A program made the translations under genes and the position numbers. Shown here piece after piece: positions 11,948-24,527 of a stretch of DNA of 64,000 nucleotides. Origin of the DNA: Varroa destructor. Taxonomy: Eukaryota > Arthropoda > Arachnida > Mesostigmata > Varroidae. The DNA lies in the NCBI RefSeq assembly GCF_002443255.2, contig NW_019211454.1, forward strand, positions 14,668,481 to 14,732,480, read 5' to 3'. Numbering within the stretch: position 1 is the stretch's first letter; every line of letters starts with the position of its first letter. The notes under the pieces are model-generated. The model was not told the DNA's origin. It searched no databases and worked only from the letters and a program-made list of their open reading frames with translations.

Positions 11948-12280
11948 CTACGCCCATAATATTTCTATCACCGGCGTTAATACAACATTCCTGCAACAAC
12001 GCTCGTGCAGTCGTACTCGCGTAATCCGGCTACGAGGACAAACCATGGGTTCTGTGGCGAAGTAAAACGACGTGCCATATCTTTCAAATAGCACAACGAC
12101 AAACAGAAGTAGAGAACAGAGGAAGACAACATAAGGCAACAGCACCAGTAGGATTTTCACGCGCTTGGTGTGATTTCGCTGAAGGCAGAATCGGGACAAG
12201 GCGTCGGTCATTTCCGCACGCTCCGGTTCGCTGCTCTCGGATCGCTTTCGGACAGCTGCTAACGAATAGGTTCCTATCAT
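11948..12280 (-). CDS. Candidate first coding exon, type II membrane protein
   Basis: Not assigned to a family. The frame opens at ATG (12280) in an A-rich context (AACAAATGA), with an in-frame stop a little upstream. It encodes about 40 polar, charged residues (RKRSESSEPERAE, then a basic QRNHTKRVK) followed by one strong membrane span at about residues 43-66 (ILLVLLPYVVFLCSLLLFVVV) and then a polar lumenal or extracellular start. A basic flank before a single N-terminal span is the usual layout of a type II membrane protein, as in Golgi glycosyltransferases or M13-type peptidases. Codon third positions look coding through about residue 80. After that the frame may already be intron; GT sites near codons 80-95 are possible donors but none is a perfect consensus. 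Further exons would lie to the left, and I did not find them. Confidence 0.4.
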   Translation of the reverse strand: MIGTYSLAAVRKRSESSEPERAEMTDALSRFCLQRNHTKRVKILLVLLPYVVFLCSLLLFVVVLFERYGTSFYFATEPMVCPRSRITRVRLHERCCRNVVLTPVIEILWA

Positions 12281-12299
12281 TTGTTTCCGGCAGGTGATA

Positions 12300-15200
12300 C
12301 AAGTTTACGTAGAGGCATAATAATAACGGTGACTGGCGGATCTGCGGACGCGATCTACTGAAAGGCTGGTGGCCACAGAGTCATACCAAATAAAGATTGA
12401 GCTCCGCTATGTTGAATCGAAGGGATTGCAATTGCTTTTCGACGCTGAAGCTGTTCGATGGTACATCGACTACGTGAGCTGATAAGAATAGCTTTGTCGC
12501 AAACAATAGAAGATAACACTGCCAAAATGCTGAATCTGTTCACAAGGCTATACCTTCTATCTATATACACTCAATGCTGACTGCTATACATTGGCGTCAT
12601 AGGCTTTCTTCAAGGTCTTTAGGCCTTCTATTTTTTTTTTTGGTTTGCTCCTTCTGTACGTAGAGTGATGTCAGGGCGTAAAAGATAGGCATTGCATCGG
12701 GTTTTTAGTGTTGTACCTATCTCAATGAGATAGTTGGGTAGAAGTGGCTATGAAGACGAGACTGTGTGAGCATGGGAACACGCAGTCAAACAGAGACGGA
12801 AAATTAGCGGCAGAGCTGGTTGTAGCAACGGTGAAATCAGTAGCTATTTGCGACGATGGCTTTAGGCTTCCAGGCTGCATGCAAACCTTATCTCCTGCCG
12901 TAAGCTATATTTGTAGGACATCTTGAAAAACGAAAACAGGAACAGCGACAATAACCAACAGAAAAGGACTCTATAGGAACTTGAGTAAGTTTACAGGAAC
13001 ATGTCGACAGGGACTTTCACTAGCGTGATTGTCCCATTTTAAGCGAGCGCGGTGTTTTTATGGTTTCTGCTGACTATGATTTATGTAGGGTGTATTGTAA
13101 CGGAAACAGTTCCTGAGGTGAAATACATTGAAACTTGACGTTGTTTTAATTGAAGATACCTAAATACACTTGTTATGTATCCCTAACCAAATCCGTAAGA
13201 ATGATCTGGCTATAGTTAAATGGCGCCCACAAAATGCCTAGCCGCATCAAAGAAATGGGTCGATGATGGCGTAATACATGCCTCATTTTCATTATGAATT
13301 TTACAGGTTTTTTATAGTGAAACACAAATGCGTTCGATGAACGCCATGTCGAATAAAATATAGAAAAATGTATTCAGCTTGTGCTATAAATGTAGGTAGT
13401 AGCGTAACACAAAAACTACAAACACACATACGAGACTGTGACGTATTATTCAAAGCTGATGTAGGACTCAATTTATTAGAAAAAAAAAAAAAAACTTTTC
13501 AGTAAATTACAGGTCTCGTCTTCCGGTAGAAAATAAAAGCCTTGTACTCATTTTATCGTTGTTCTCCATCCGGTGAGTCCAATTCTCATGAACTTCATTC
13601 CTAGCAAATATGGAGCAGTGTCAGTCAGTTACTCAGCCTCTACACCTGCGGTAAGTGGCGAAAAAACCAACCAAATAATTTACCTCTAGACTTTTCTACC
13701 GAGTCTATTCATAGTCGATATCCAGCAGTTGTCTTCGTTCAGTTAAACAGGACAGTAGGAACGTCCTAGAGGTAGCATAACAACTGCAATAAGCGGCGAT
13801 CCAATAATAAATCTACGTATACTTTATGAAGAAAACCTGAGATCAGTAGCCATCGTCTTTCTACCTCCATAGTATCCCTACCGATACACACACTTAATGT
13901 TTCCACTTTTTGAATTATTTTTCATGTCCGAGAGTCAGCATAGCAGCTGTGCTGGCCGCCCAATTTTCACAATTCATTCAGGTTCTGCTCTTTGTCCTTC
14001 TTGACCTTTCGGCGAAGAAATACGATAACCGCTGCTCTGCTCACAAACTTGTCTGCAAGTGTCTACGGCAGGCCACCGAATTCTTATCCAATTGCTGCAG
14101 TGGGCCATGAACGCTCAAGGTTGAGTGGCTGGTTTTTCGACCGACCATAAATGAGGGCCAAAGAAACGACGAGACTTCAATAAATTTGAATAGTCGCCAA
14201 CATATTATGATCATCGGGCGCCCGAGGTATTCGCCCTATTGCTGTCTATCGCGTTCGCTTCCCCGTTCACTCCAGCGTTTTTCGTCCTCGATCTCGATCA
14301 TGCCCTGGAGTCTTTTTGAGCTTGAGACGGGAAAATACTCGTATAGACAGGCAGGCCACGGCTGCTCTTCGGAAGGCTCTCGTTTTTGAGTGAGGCGAAC
14401 CTGAACGAGACTCGCTCCAGCTTTAGAGGGATGGGGGGTCCATACTGCGCCAGCTGGCCTCGTATGATCAGTACGCTAGCCGGCTATAGGTCAAGTCAGT
14501 CACCGTCGCCTCCAATCGACCTGGAGAGGTAGTCGCAACAGCGGTGGCGGCAGTCGCCTTAGGGTAGAAGACAACCAAGCAGGCTCCTTCTCTCTTTTGG
14601 CCTTTCCCAATTTCAAGTACCACGGGTGTCGGTCTAGCATTTGAAATATAATAGATAGAATAGGCTCACTTCCTGTAACTGTGTGGTCTTCGTTCTGCGA
14701 TTAGCTTTGAAAAGTAGCAGTCTAACTAAAGAAGGGTAATGTGTTCGTGGCTTACGGAAAAAGCTCGAGGCAACGCAAAAAACACCGTAACAATTCGGTC
14801 ACTATTGGCTCCAGCATCCAGCTTTGTACAGGGTAGAGAAGACATAATTTCAAAGTAAAACTATCCATGCCGTAATGAAAAAAAGATCATGGTGATATGA
14901 AAATTCGTCAGCTGAGGGAATTAGGCTCATTTGAGGGAAGTGTGCTTATTTCATAGACATCTATAATAGCTAGAATTGCGGAGCGAATGCTGTTCGCTCT
15001 GTTGACTGCAAAATGGAATGAACGATGGATCCTTGAGGGTGAAAGAGAGATGAGGGGGACTTGCGTGAAACACGCAGTAAAAGATTGGATATATCGGCCG
15101 AGTTCGTATAACGTTATAAGTGGTTAAAACCGTTCAATGGATTTTCACTAGAAATTTCATTCCTGTGGCTACAGCCCACCCGTAGCAAATTTCCAAGCTA

Positions 15201-15890
15201 TTTTGTTGGTCATTTTTTCAGGCCTGGCAAACCACCCTTGAGTAGTTTTTTCGACGACAAGCAAATGACTCAGGCTGTTTCGGCAGTATCTTAGCGTAGA
15301 CAAAAGCCATAGTGCAGAGGATGTTCAAAAAGCACCTTTTCCCTTTGAAAAGAACATCAATCTTTGGAGGATTCTTTTGAGTTGAAATTGCGCCCAATTC
15401 ACATACCGTTACAACCGCTTATAGGAAGAGTACTTAAATGATGCATCCGAAGTAAACAACAAGTAAAAAGAGGTGAGGAAGAAAAGTGTTTTTTAAGCGC
15501 AGGAACTAATAGGTCTAGTAAACCCTAATCGACCTAGAGAAGGTCCATGTTAAAGCTGGCAATTTATCTACAATTTTAGGTGATTTTCGCTTTTTTTCTT
15601 TTACAGCATCGCGTGCATACCAGCAGAATTCCACTGGTACGTTTATAATAAATACGTATATTGTATATCATACGTTTTTTGCAGACTGTAATCGCTTTCA
15701 GTGGTCACTAAGTAATCTCCTGATGATTTGAGTGACGACATATTTATTCTCCTAGCGCTGATTTCCTTAAAAACACCTCTTATAAAAAAGTGTCTCGATT
15801 CCACTGAGTATCGCCACACACATATCACAGTATTAGTCTTTTTCCACACAGCAATGCCTTCACAATGTTCGACCACTGTCAAAATCATCA
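12300..15890. other. No firm gene; contains a small GC-rich pocket
   Basis: Short competing frames only. A GC-richer pocket at about 14,200-14,600 has a minus-strand stretch with a good pyrimidine-rich acceptor (TTGTCTTCTACCCTAAG) followed by about 30 GC3-rich codons beginning ATAATA, but no matching donor could be chosen. The rest is AT-rich with homopolymers. Confidence 0.4.
13480..13494. repeat. A15 homopolymer
   Basis: Fifteen consecutive A residues on the plus strand. No retrocopy body or target-site duplication is visible around it, so it is reported only as a low-complexity tract. Confidence 0.8.
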
Positions 15891-15894
15891 ATGA

Positions 15895-16152
15895 TGGCCG
15901 CTAACCACTGGATCTATCATTGGCTTTACTTGGAAAGCAGTCCCAATGAGCACTTCATACCGCACTAAGCTGGGCAACGATTCCAGGGCACCGTGGTGGC
16001 AGAAAACGAGAGATTTCGACGCTCCGAGCAAGTACAGCGACGCAAGCCGTAGGCGGTTGCAACGCCATGTCTTTCCATGTCCGATTCGGAATATCACCAA
16101 ATCTTCCCTTGACGCAGACCGTGCTGATGCTTGTACATCCATTCATCGATAA
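15895..16152 (+). CDS. Ambiguous coding-like segment, strand undecided
   Basis: A GC-richer segment is open on both strands. The plus frame (about 85 codons, first ATG at 15946, ending in TAA) encodes a hydrophilic, Arg/Ser/Asp-rich peptide with a WWQKTRDFD patch and two Cys. Its composition and codons look coding, but no convincing acceptor is present before the ATG. The minus frame (15888-16142, 84 codons) is more hydrophobic, with an RLRLASLYLLG patch. I lean slightly to the plus strand because it has an ATG and a natural stop, but the choice is not secure. No family recognised. Confidence 0.18.
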   Translation, partial: WPLTTGSIIGFTWKAVPMSTSYRTKLGNDSRAPWWQKTRDFDAPSKYSDASRRRLQRHVFPCPIRNITKSSLDADRADACTSIHR

Positions 16153-19100
16153 ACGAACAGACCGGAGAAGGGGAAACTGACTACGGGAAATAACGGCGAG
16201 GCCAAAGAAAACTCCTGAAGAGAAAAGAGAACGCCGACAGGGAAAACAGCTCGATAAAAATCGATAATTGATTACGAATCACTGCGGACCTTCTTGCTAG
16301 CTGGCTGGCGGTCCGTCGCGGGAAAGCATACTGATCAAGAAAAACTAAGGGCATGTATGAGGAAAGCACAGGGCAGGAGACAAGGGCTAGGTATGAAGCC
16401 TATGGTGCATTCCCAATCGTTCTGTTAGAATTATTTGAATCTCCCAGGCTAGATTCCAAGCACTGCGAGGTTCTTAGACTTTCGTCTGCTAGACGAATTT
16501 GGCAAAATAAGGTAGTGGAGTGGTATTTTAGGGTATTTGGCCATTTGCGACTGCTGCTAATGCCACTGTTCGGCATGTTCATTGCGTAGAGGGGCACTAT
16601 AGAAAGAAGGCGCGGCTGAGTACTGTAACACCGATAACAAACGCAATCAAGACGATGTAAACGATTATGGCTTGTGTTAGCGGCATAGGGCGGCAATGTT
16701 GTGCAGCATCGTGGTGGCTGATTTCAAGACAATAGTGAGTCCGTCTACAGGGCTACGAGAAGAGAAAAGTGTCTACGTTGGTAGTTATTGTAGACAGCGT
16801 CAACTATTGTTGCGCAGCAGATGGTGCTGACAGCATTTAGTGGCAGGTTGGCTAGCTGCAGTCCACTGAGGGGCCATAAGAAAAGACTAGAGCTCAGAAG
16901 CGTTAGAGAGCATTAATCGTAAAACATCAAATTGTATCACTGATGAACAAACAGCATAACAGAATGACGCTTGGCAATAGTCGTCGATGGACGTCAGTCA
17001 AAGGGCATCGACCTGAACGTCGCTGAATACTAGTACAGTTACTGAGTAAGAACGCGAACGTGTTACGCTAGCTTGCTGCATTTATAGTAAATGATGTGTC
17101 CTGATAAGTTTACAATAACGTAATAAATAGGCTTATCACATAGCTATATAAGCCAGTATTACATTTATGTATAGTATGAGCTAATTTATGTTTAAGCTCT
17201 TCAGCTAAGTGCTAAGTGCTTTGGAATGCAGAAATGGCTTTTCAGGAATTTTCTTCGAAGGAAGTTCAGCGTAAAGCCAGTTCATATAATTGACGATCCA
17301 TGCTAATAACGCTACGTAGAAACGCTCTATTAATAGCAGACATCATCTTTTATATAATAATGTGCTCTCATAGACGGCATAATGTTATTTAATTCTAAAA
17401 GCGGTAAACTTTTCACTACTGGCGTGTTCGCTCTTTCTAAAGGATACACCTTCTAGAGTGTATATGAGATTTTGCCCCGCTTTTCCCGCCGTCTTACCTC
17501 ACCCAAACTGCATAGCAATCTCGTTTACTCGTCATCAACGGTTCCTAACTACAGTCAGCTCTGTGTCGTTTTCCGGTCTCGATCCGACGGAACAGTAGAT
17601 TACATGGGTGTCACCTACTTCGCTCACCTTGTGATTGCCTTTGTAATTTTCCTTACTTATGTAATACTTAAAGAAAAGTCTAAAGAGCACTTCAACAGTT
17701 TTCGCTTTCAACGACTATCAGTTCTTGATAATTATATTTAGCTGTGCTCGAGTTTCGATTCATCTACATATGTCTTCTTTGTTTCAACATTGACATATCC
17801 GTGCGTGAATTCTACTGAGGAAGCAGGATATTAACGAATAGTTTTTTCGCAGCTCAAGTAATAGATGGATCTGACTGTGAATATAAACCGGTCTGGAACT
17901 TGTGTCTTTTTTTCCCGCTGAATGTCAATGCTTAACTTTGCAACTCACGCCTGCTTATAGTGCCTTCACCTACAGTTGACGCTGCTATAAAAGCTGAGTT
18001 CGTCGAGTAGAGCTCGCAGATGACGAGATACAAAGCCGTTATTCTCGGTGTTCAATAATTCTCACTCGGTGAGCTAACTAGCGCACTGCGACTTTCTTTT
18101 CCCTAACTGTCCTTCTCGTCCCACCTAGGCCTTCTTACCTAACAAGCCACTCAGTTCCTCCTATCAGTCCTAGTGGAGCCAGCTCGACAACGTAGACTGT
18201 GTAGCTCCAGACTTCTTCGGACTGGCATCAGACACTAGGTCTTCTCACTAGAAAAATCTTGCCGTCTTCATCCTCTCGGTTACTCGGTCGTCGTCGATCT
18301 GCAACGCGTTAGGGGACGCCTTGTAAATAAACCATCGTGGTCCTTACGTTCATCCAGACTCCTCTCAGAACCCTGCGTTGACTCTACCCAGACGGGACGC
18401 AAGACTGGCGTGCAATTGTGCACACTGTTATCAGGACTGGTTGGTCTCCTGGCAGTTAGTCGCGAAGAGAGCTAACACATTTGCGGATCACCTCTATCAG
18501 AGCCATCTGAACGGCACAAAAAACGCAGACGTACATAAACAACCAGAGCGCCTCGGAATTGAACTTCCTTCGTAGATCGATTCCCCCCTGTCTATTCCTT
18601 TTCACTGAGCTCCACTACAAAATTTCCTGTTCCTGTAGGCTCAAGCCGCCTGAGAGTGCCTCACCTGACTTCAATCACGAATCCGCGGCTTATTTCAAAG
18701 ATGGCAGAGAATGCCCTGCTCCACCATAAAATTCGTAGGAAGGCAAGACGGTTTGGTGGACAAGGTGGGAGATTATGGCGTTGACGCTATATGGTGTTCA
18801 GAAATAGGATTTGATCAATGTAACCTTCATCGTTCGAGATAGTTGTAGCAAGACAAACCTACTCAGCTCATAAAGCTACTATTATGCCATTGTTATCCAA
18901 TTAAGCAACCCTGAAAGATTAAACACATCCGCGGCTCACCTAAAAAGAGTACGAATTGCAACGATACAGCTGCACGCCCCTGAATCACCATCACTGGTAG
19001 AGGGTATTTTGATTATATTTAACTGTCACGTCTTCCTCTGAATTTCTTTGAAATTGACGCATGGAAAAATATCTTTACCGCCGTGGAGTGCTGCCCGTCT

Positions 19101-19425
19101 TGCGTAGAGCAAATGGAACAGAAACAAGCCTCCTACATGGAGCGGCCGGCCTGGGTCGCATGAGCCTTCCAGTATTGGCAATTTTAAAGCTGTGCTACAG
19201 TTCCTCCTACGGGCTGCCTAGCTAGATAACTTGCAAAGGCGCTGGCCTGATTTCTCGAAGCCTCCACACGACGTTTCCACTAATTCGGAGGGTAAGACCG
19301 TTCTGGGCAGGGCGGCATTAGCAGAAATGGAAACGGGGGACCAAGAATCGAAGTCGTCCAAAGCTACAAAGAGGCCGAAAATATCCATCACGTAGAAGCG
19401 AAACCTCTACTTGCTTTAAAATTCA

Positions 19426-19446
19426 CCCCCCCCGGGGTGTCACACC
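19426..19446. repeat. C8G4 run with flanking small palindromes
   Basis: Eight C residues followed by four G residues are embedded in CACCCC...GGGGTG, immediately followed by GGTGTCACACC, itself a 5-bp-arm palindrome around a single C. Both strands contain runs of C or G that favour hairpin or i-motif-like structures. Function unknown. Confidence 0.5.
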
Positions 19447-20005
19447 TGAGTTGGCTGCAGGCCTCTATTTATTCCGAAAAAAAATTTGAATTAGGATTAG
19501 TTACGAACAGCCGTTTAGTCCACTGGCGTTGTCGCTTGCAAATTATATTATGCAAACATAACCAATATGGGATTGCTGTGTAGTCGGCGCCTGCTTACAT
19601 ACATAGAATATGGCTAAAATAGGCATTTGTATTTTATTAAAAAGATAAACGTAAAAAAGTTGATAAAGTCATGCAAATTTGTCAAAAGTTTTCCAACACT
19701 GTATAAGACGCGCCAATTAAAACATATAATGGATTGTTCGTAAAAAAATCCCTGTGGAAATCAGGCCTTTACACTTAGCCTTCTTTTGCGTCCTTGCCTG
19801 TATTAGAGGACAATATTTTCTATGCATTACTCCGTTTATTGGGCAGGCTTGGGAAAATCGACTTGTGTGTCAACCAACGATCATCCCTAAAATGCTAGCT
19901 AAAAATGCGAGCTAAAAGCTGTCGTTTGTTAAGCAGGATGAACGTTTTGACAAGATTTTTATAGAGCAGATCGCGTTCTACTCGACTTACTAACGGCTCT
20001 TGTTC

Positions 20006-20027
20006 TATATATATATATATATATATA
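20006..20027. repeat. (TA)11 microsatellite
   Basis: Twenty-two bases of uninterrupted TA dinucleotide repeat within AT-rich DNA. Likely polymorphic in length; no gene link visible. Confidence 0.9.
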
Positions 20028-21429
20028 AAGCTGTGTTGATTTGTCTGTCACCTGGTAAATCTTATATTTGTGATATTAAACAAATAAAGACTGACGTGAA
20101 AATTATCGCACCTATAAATACTCCCAGTTAGGGCTATGAAAAGAGACTGCGTATATGTGCGCTGATATATGCAAAGCTTCTTTCAATGTTAACCCTAATA
20201 TACATTCATATTTAAATCAAAACTTGCAACTACCGGCCTCTACAAATCAACCTCCTAAGTTAATACCTATTCTATATTGCATATCCTTTTGCGTAACGTG
20301 GTACCTTGAAACTTCACCAGAGAAGCAATTTAGCACAAAAATAACAACGTCTTAAAGGATGGCTTTTTTTTTTTTATGGATTATCAATTCAGTGTTTCGA
20401 AATGCTACCGGGTATACTCGATCCTTCATTCAGTTATCATTATCATTGTGTCCTTTTTTTGCACCCATATTCTTTCCAATCCGTTATTCAAACCCACTTG
20501 TACCGTAAAAATTACCACGTTTTGCGTTAAGCGTGCCGACTTGTTAGCAAGGCACAGGTGAAAATGACTACGCGGAATCACAAAATTGCAATTGTGATAG
20601 ATAGAATTTTTCGTCGACAATCAACGCAGGTGATTACTCGATACGTACTAAGTATCTGCTTTGTGAAGGCTTTCCATTTTTCCCTTGTAGCTCCTCTGTA
20701 CGTTCTCGTTGATTTCCGGCCAGAATGTGTGGGCGCGAACTTTTTTGCAAATCATTTGTTTTTGTTCATTGAAACGTCATAGTCTCGTCGTATTGATCTT
20801 TGCATATTCGTTTGTACGGTGGTTACTAGTTTAGAGCTGTAACGCAATGAAGGCTCCGCTAACTTTCTCTACTAAACGATGAGGATTTGATTTCAGTATT
20901 TTTCTTATGATAGTAAGTTTTACCTTCTGTTGGGGTTCGGTAACGGTCAAATTATCGAAATTCGATCGGAGATCATGTTATACCAGCTATTGAGATGGGA
21001 TCCAACTTGACATGTATAACAGGCACGCCCTTTCAAGCGCCAAATGGAACGAAGTTAATAGTGCGTCTGTGGTAGATTGACAGTCGAACTTACTCCAAGG
21101 TCCCGACCCTCCGAAATTGACGAAAAGACAGCATTCAGATTCAATACACCTTCTACATTTGTTCTATAAATGTGAATGAAAGTTGTTAAATAAGGGCAGA
21201 ATTTGACTTTTCTAAGATTCTTTGAGGAGAATAAAAATATCGGACTGAATGATATAACCATCCCTGTATAGCAAGTATAGGTATCTTATGTTCAGAGCAG
21301 CATTGAAGCTGTTTGAAGTCCTACCGTTTGAAAGATATCAATACATGGCAATATTCAAAAGGATATTCATAACGAAAGCGTTCCTTAAGCTTCATTATAT
21401 CAACACTGTTTTTCAGGCAACCAGCTGCG

Positions 21430-21450
21430 CGGACGCTAGTCGGACGCTAG
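21430..21450. repeat. Tandem 11-mer CGGACGCTAGT, nearly two copies
   Basis: CGGACGCTAGT is followed directly by CGGACGCTAG, and a related GCTAGTCGG string follows about 5 bases later. It is a small tandem duplication with no visible coding context. Confidence 0.7.
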
Positions 21451-23797
21451 ATGGCTAGTCGGTGATTTCATGATCTACTCCAATTTCGACCAGAAATATC
21501 TATGTGCCTAAAACTTCTTGCGCATTAAAAAAGGCTCAGCGTCCTCATTGTGAATATACATCCGAGAAAGCACAAGGCTAGCCTACGTTTACATCACGGT
21601 TCTTTTTTAAAGTGAGTAAGTGACAGAAGCTGTTATGCTATACATACGTATTCGCTGCGACTTTCCATCAGCAGTGATTTGGGTCACCGTTGTTTCAGAC
21701 GTACTACCGCTTATTGGCAAACGCTCATTAATTCTACACAAGATAGCGTAACTTCATAAGAACAATTGACAACATTGCTTCAAGCACTCGCTATCTGATA
21801 CGATTGTATGAAACACTACTTGGACAAGCAATCGTTGCGTAGGTAGCGTTTTCTATTTCGTTATGTCTCATAAATAATCCGGCAATTTTACATCGTTCAC
21901 ACTATTACACAAAATAACCATTATTTATAGGAAAAACTCCAGTATGCAATAAATATCTCCCTGTTAGCGTTTGCGTAACATTTCGCTAAACGTCGCCACG
22001 TAATTCTTCCGGTTCTGTCTCGTTTTACGGTTAGCCGCAAATTTCACGAACTCCGCTCATTTACCTCTTGTTTACGTCAATAACGTTATTCCTCTGTTTT
22101 AGAAGCGCATCCCGTCGTAGTGTGTTAGAACAAGACGATACGGCTGTTGGAACAGGCAGACACATCGGCTCATGTTGATAACCATCCGAAAGTATGGCCA
22201 TTTTTCAATTCAGCAATGGGCACCGTACCGTTGCGAGCGCCATCGTCTAACCTGCTGGTCAGTTAGTGGCTAAAGAGTGATGAATTGTTTTGGAAGGTAG
22301 GCCAGGGAAAAGCCTGCGGAGGTGCTTGCCGTCTTCGCTGCTAGCCACTCATCATCGCCGCTGCAGGGTAAATGTTTGTTTGCCAGCTGTCATCGGCGTT
22401 CAACTCGTGACAGCGTTTTATAAGGTTACATAAAGTATTAGGACGACCGTTAGAGTCGAAAGCTAAGCCCGAAACAAAAAAGCGCTCTGAAAAAATGCGA
22501 GTTTTTGTAGTAATCGAATGGGTGCCCTCGGCTTACACTGGAGCTACCTCGCATAGGGAGTTTCTAGGGCCTTCCGCCTCTGAAGGTTGTTTACGGCGCT
22601 CGCTAGCGCACCGTCATGGGAACAGTGTGCGTAGAATTTGAACTAAGAGCACGTGGCATCTATGGATAAATAAATGGATAACGTCTGAACCTTACTAACG
22701 AGATAAAGAACATTTATAGTGTAGGCAGTCTATTATCGATAGCAACTAGGTAGTGAAATCGAGAATCAGAGCATGGAATGGTTCAAGGAGTATAGTATGG
22801 CTAATAATTTATTTAATATCCGAAAAAAACATCTAACTACATGAAAGCTGACAATGTTAGTGCGTGTTTTTTTTTTTCGGTATGTTCTCGCTAAACACGC
22901 GTCGGACCCTCGCTAATATCGATTATAGTAGGTCAAGTGTGCATGGGCTAAGAACACACGAATACATACACATCGTATACATGTAACGCATATACCCGTT
23001 GGAATTAGAGAGAATGCTACAGGCCGGTTCAGTTTCGGCAATGCGTCATTTACCGCTTGCGGCGCCCTACTTACAATGTGCAATTAGAAGTCCGCTCCAT
23101 ATATGGGCGACTTGCGTTTCTTTGTAAGATTTTGTTTCCGCATAGCTTTTTCTGCAAAATGGGTTAAGCGCAGTGAGATCAACCCGTTCATTTGGTCCAA
23201 AACCCTTCGGGGGTGTTAAGAAGCACTTCGCCCTCAGAACTACCCCATTCTCATCGACTCTGCATGTGGTCGCAGCTCAGCCAATTAGTATAAAGGCTAA
23301 ACCCATTAAACTGGCCACACTCGCACACAGTAGTAAAGTAACGTAGGCGCTCTAATCGCTCCAAATAGAATTCGTGGGGTAACAGAGCCCAGCTATCTAT
23401 TCTCGATAGTTCAATGGTAATTATTTTGTCACGTTATTTGGAACTGAAGAAACGGTTAGCGGGTCCTTTTGTATATCTACCTGGAACATGCAAAATATGT
23501 ACTTGAGCTTCCACCTCTCACAATAACCCTATTAAACGTATCGCTTCAAAGCAGATGGAAGTTATTTTTCAATTAGGCTTTATGAAAAACTAAAAAATAG
23601 TTTCTACAAATGTAAGTTATTCAAACGAATGACGCAATAAAGGCGAGCACCTTTAAAAAGGTTCGATATCTAAATGGGCTGCAAATGCAGTAGAGATTCA
23701 GCATGCTAAAGATGATGCGCCCCATAAATCTGCTATTAATTAAAGGTGACCATCAAACAGTGTTGTACCTTTATCCTTATATACGTATATATCCTTA

Positions 23798-23829
23798 TAT
23801 AGGTATATAATAATACGTATATACCTATA
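23798..23829. repeat. AT-rich inverted repeat, 11-bp arms, 10-base loop
   Basis: TATAGGTATAT (23798-23808) is matched by ATATACCTATA (23819-23829). The surrounding 60 bases contain further ATATACGTATAT-type self-complementary strings, so several alternative hairpins can form. Confidence 0.65.
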
Positions 23830-24176
23830 AAGCGACCAATTCGTTTATAATTGCTTGTTACTTTTACGATATCAGATGTCTTTACCTAACCTAACAGTCA
23901 GGTCGGCGAACTCGAACGAGCGATAACAACAAACTATGGGAATCATTGACTGTATGCCATAGGGATCAACCGTATACGTTGTCGAGCCATCCTAAATGTA
24001 ATCATTCATTGAACATTTTATATATATCCCACAATGAATGATGAACACTTCGAACACAGAATTCATTGCGACACATGTGTGCAGCAGAAAAACGTAGAAA
24101 TGTCCATATACAGCTAAAATTTTCAGGTGGCTTTACGCCCATGTTACACATAATTTGCTTTTAAAACTGAGAACTG

Positions 24177-24527
24177 TCAGCTCTTTCCGCACATTGATAG
24201 CAGCTCAGTGAGGGCGTATTGGCTGGCTGGTCTTAGGAAAGTCTTCTTAGGACCAGCCAAGCCATTCGTTCCAATAGGATATCCCGTTGGCAGAACATGG
24301 CAAAGTCTCGTACGAAGTAGACACAAGCTCTGTCGTTCAATAGCATACACTTTTACTGCGTACCGCAGTAAAAGTACGTTACCTTGAAACTCGTAAAGCA
24401 TTAGATTTTTGTCAAGCTCGTATAGCCTAATGTTTTTGACCCAAAACAGACTTATCCGGATGAAGTTGAAGTCCCTATGCAATCTCTCCCATGATATCCT
24501 GTTCGGTCTATGAAACGGTATTTCCAA
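24177..24527 (-). CDS. Unrecognised 116-codon ORF containing two hairpins
   Basis: The minus-strand frame begins at a TTG (24527); no ATG opens it, so if real it is an internal exon or a relic. The peptide is mixed basic and hydrophobic (an HRDFNFIRISLFWVK stretch early on, GYPIGTNGLAGPKK later). I recognise no domain. It lies in a region where both strands lack other good frames. Two inverted repeats (24221-24263 and 24349-24375) fall inside it, which suggests that part of the low stop density may come from local inverted duplication rather than selection on protein. Chance is a reasonable alternative. Confidence 0.15.
   Translation of the reverse strand: MEIPFHRPNRISWERLHRDFNFIRISLFWVKNIRLYELDKNLMLYEFQGNVLLLRYAVKVYAIERQSLCLLRTRLCHVLPTGYPIGTNGLAGPKKTFLRPASQYALTELLSMCGKS
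24221..24263. repeat. Imperfect inverted repeat, about 18-bp arms
   Basis: GGCTGGCTGGTCTTAGGA on the left pairs with TCTTAGGACCAGCCAAGCC on the right, with single-base bulges and a few mismatches around a loop of about 7 bases. It lies within the 24177-24527 open frame. Confidence 0.7.
24349..24375. repeat. Perfect inverted repeat, 12-bp arms, 3-base loop
   Basis: ACTTTTACTGCG (24349-24360), loop TAC, CGCAGTAAAAGT (24364-24375). The arms match at every position. The three-base loop is at the lower limit for a DNA hairpin. Confidence 0.9.

Larger units (their letters stand above)
16160..24170. other. No gene seen; 8 kb of AT-rich DNA with small repeats
   Basis: No frame above 90 codons and no exon with a clean pair of splice sites. 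GC-richer parts at about 18,100-18,700 and 22,200-22,620 carry only short frames. A Cys/His arrangement in a 65-codon frame at 18378-18575 was checked and does not match zinc-finger spacing. The individual repeats are listed separately. Confidence 0.5.

Noticed and set aside
18378..18575. Cys/His spacing (CAHC ... HLYQSH) resembling a zinc finger
   Set aside because: The gap between the Cys pair and the His pair is about 20 residues rather than about 12, the frame starts without ATG and the segment has no second finger.
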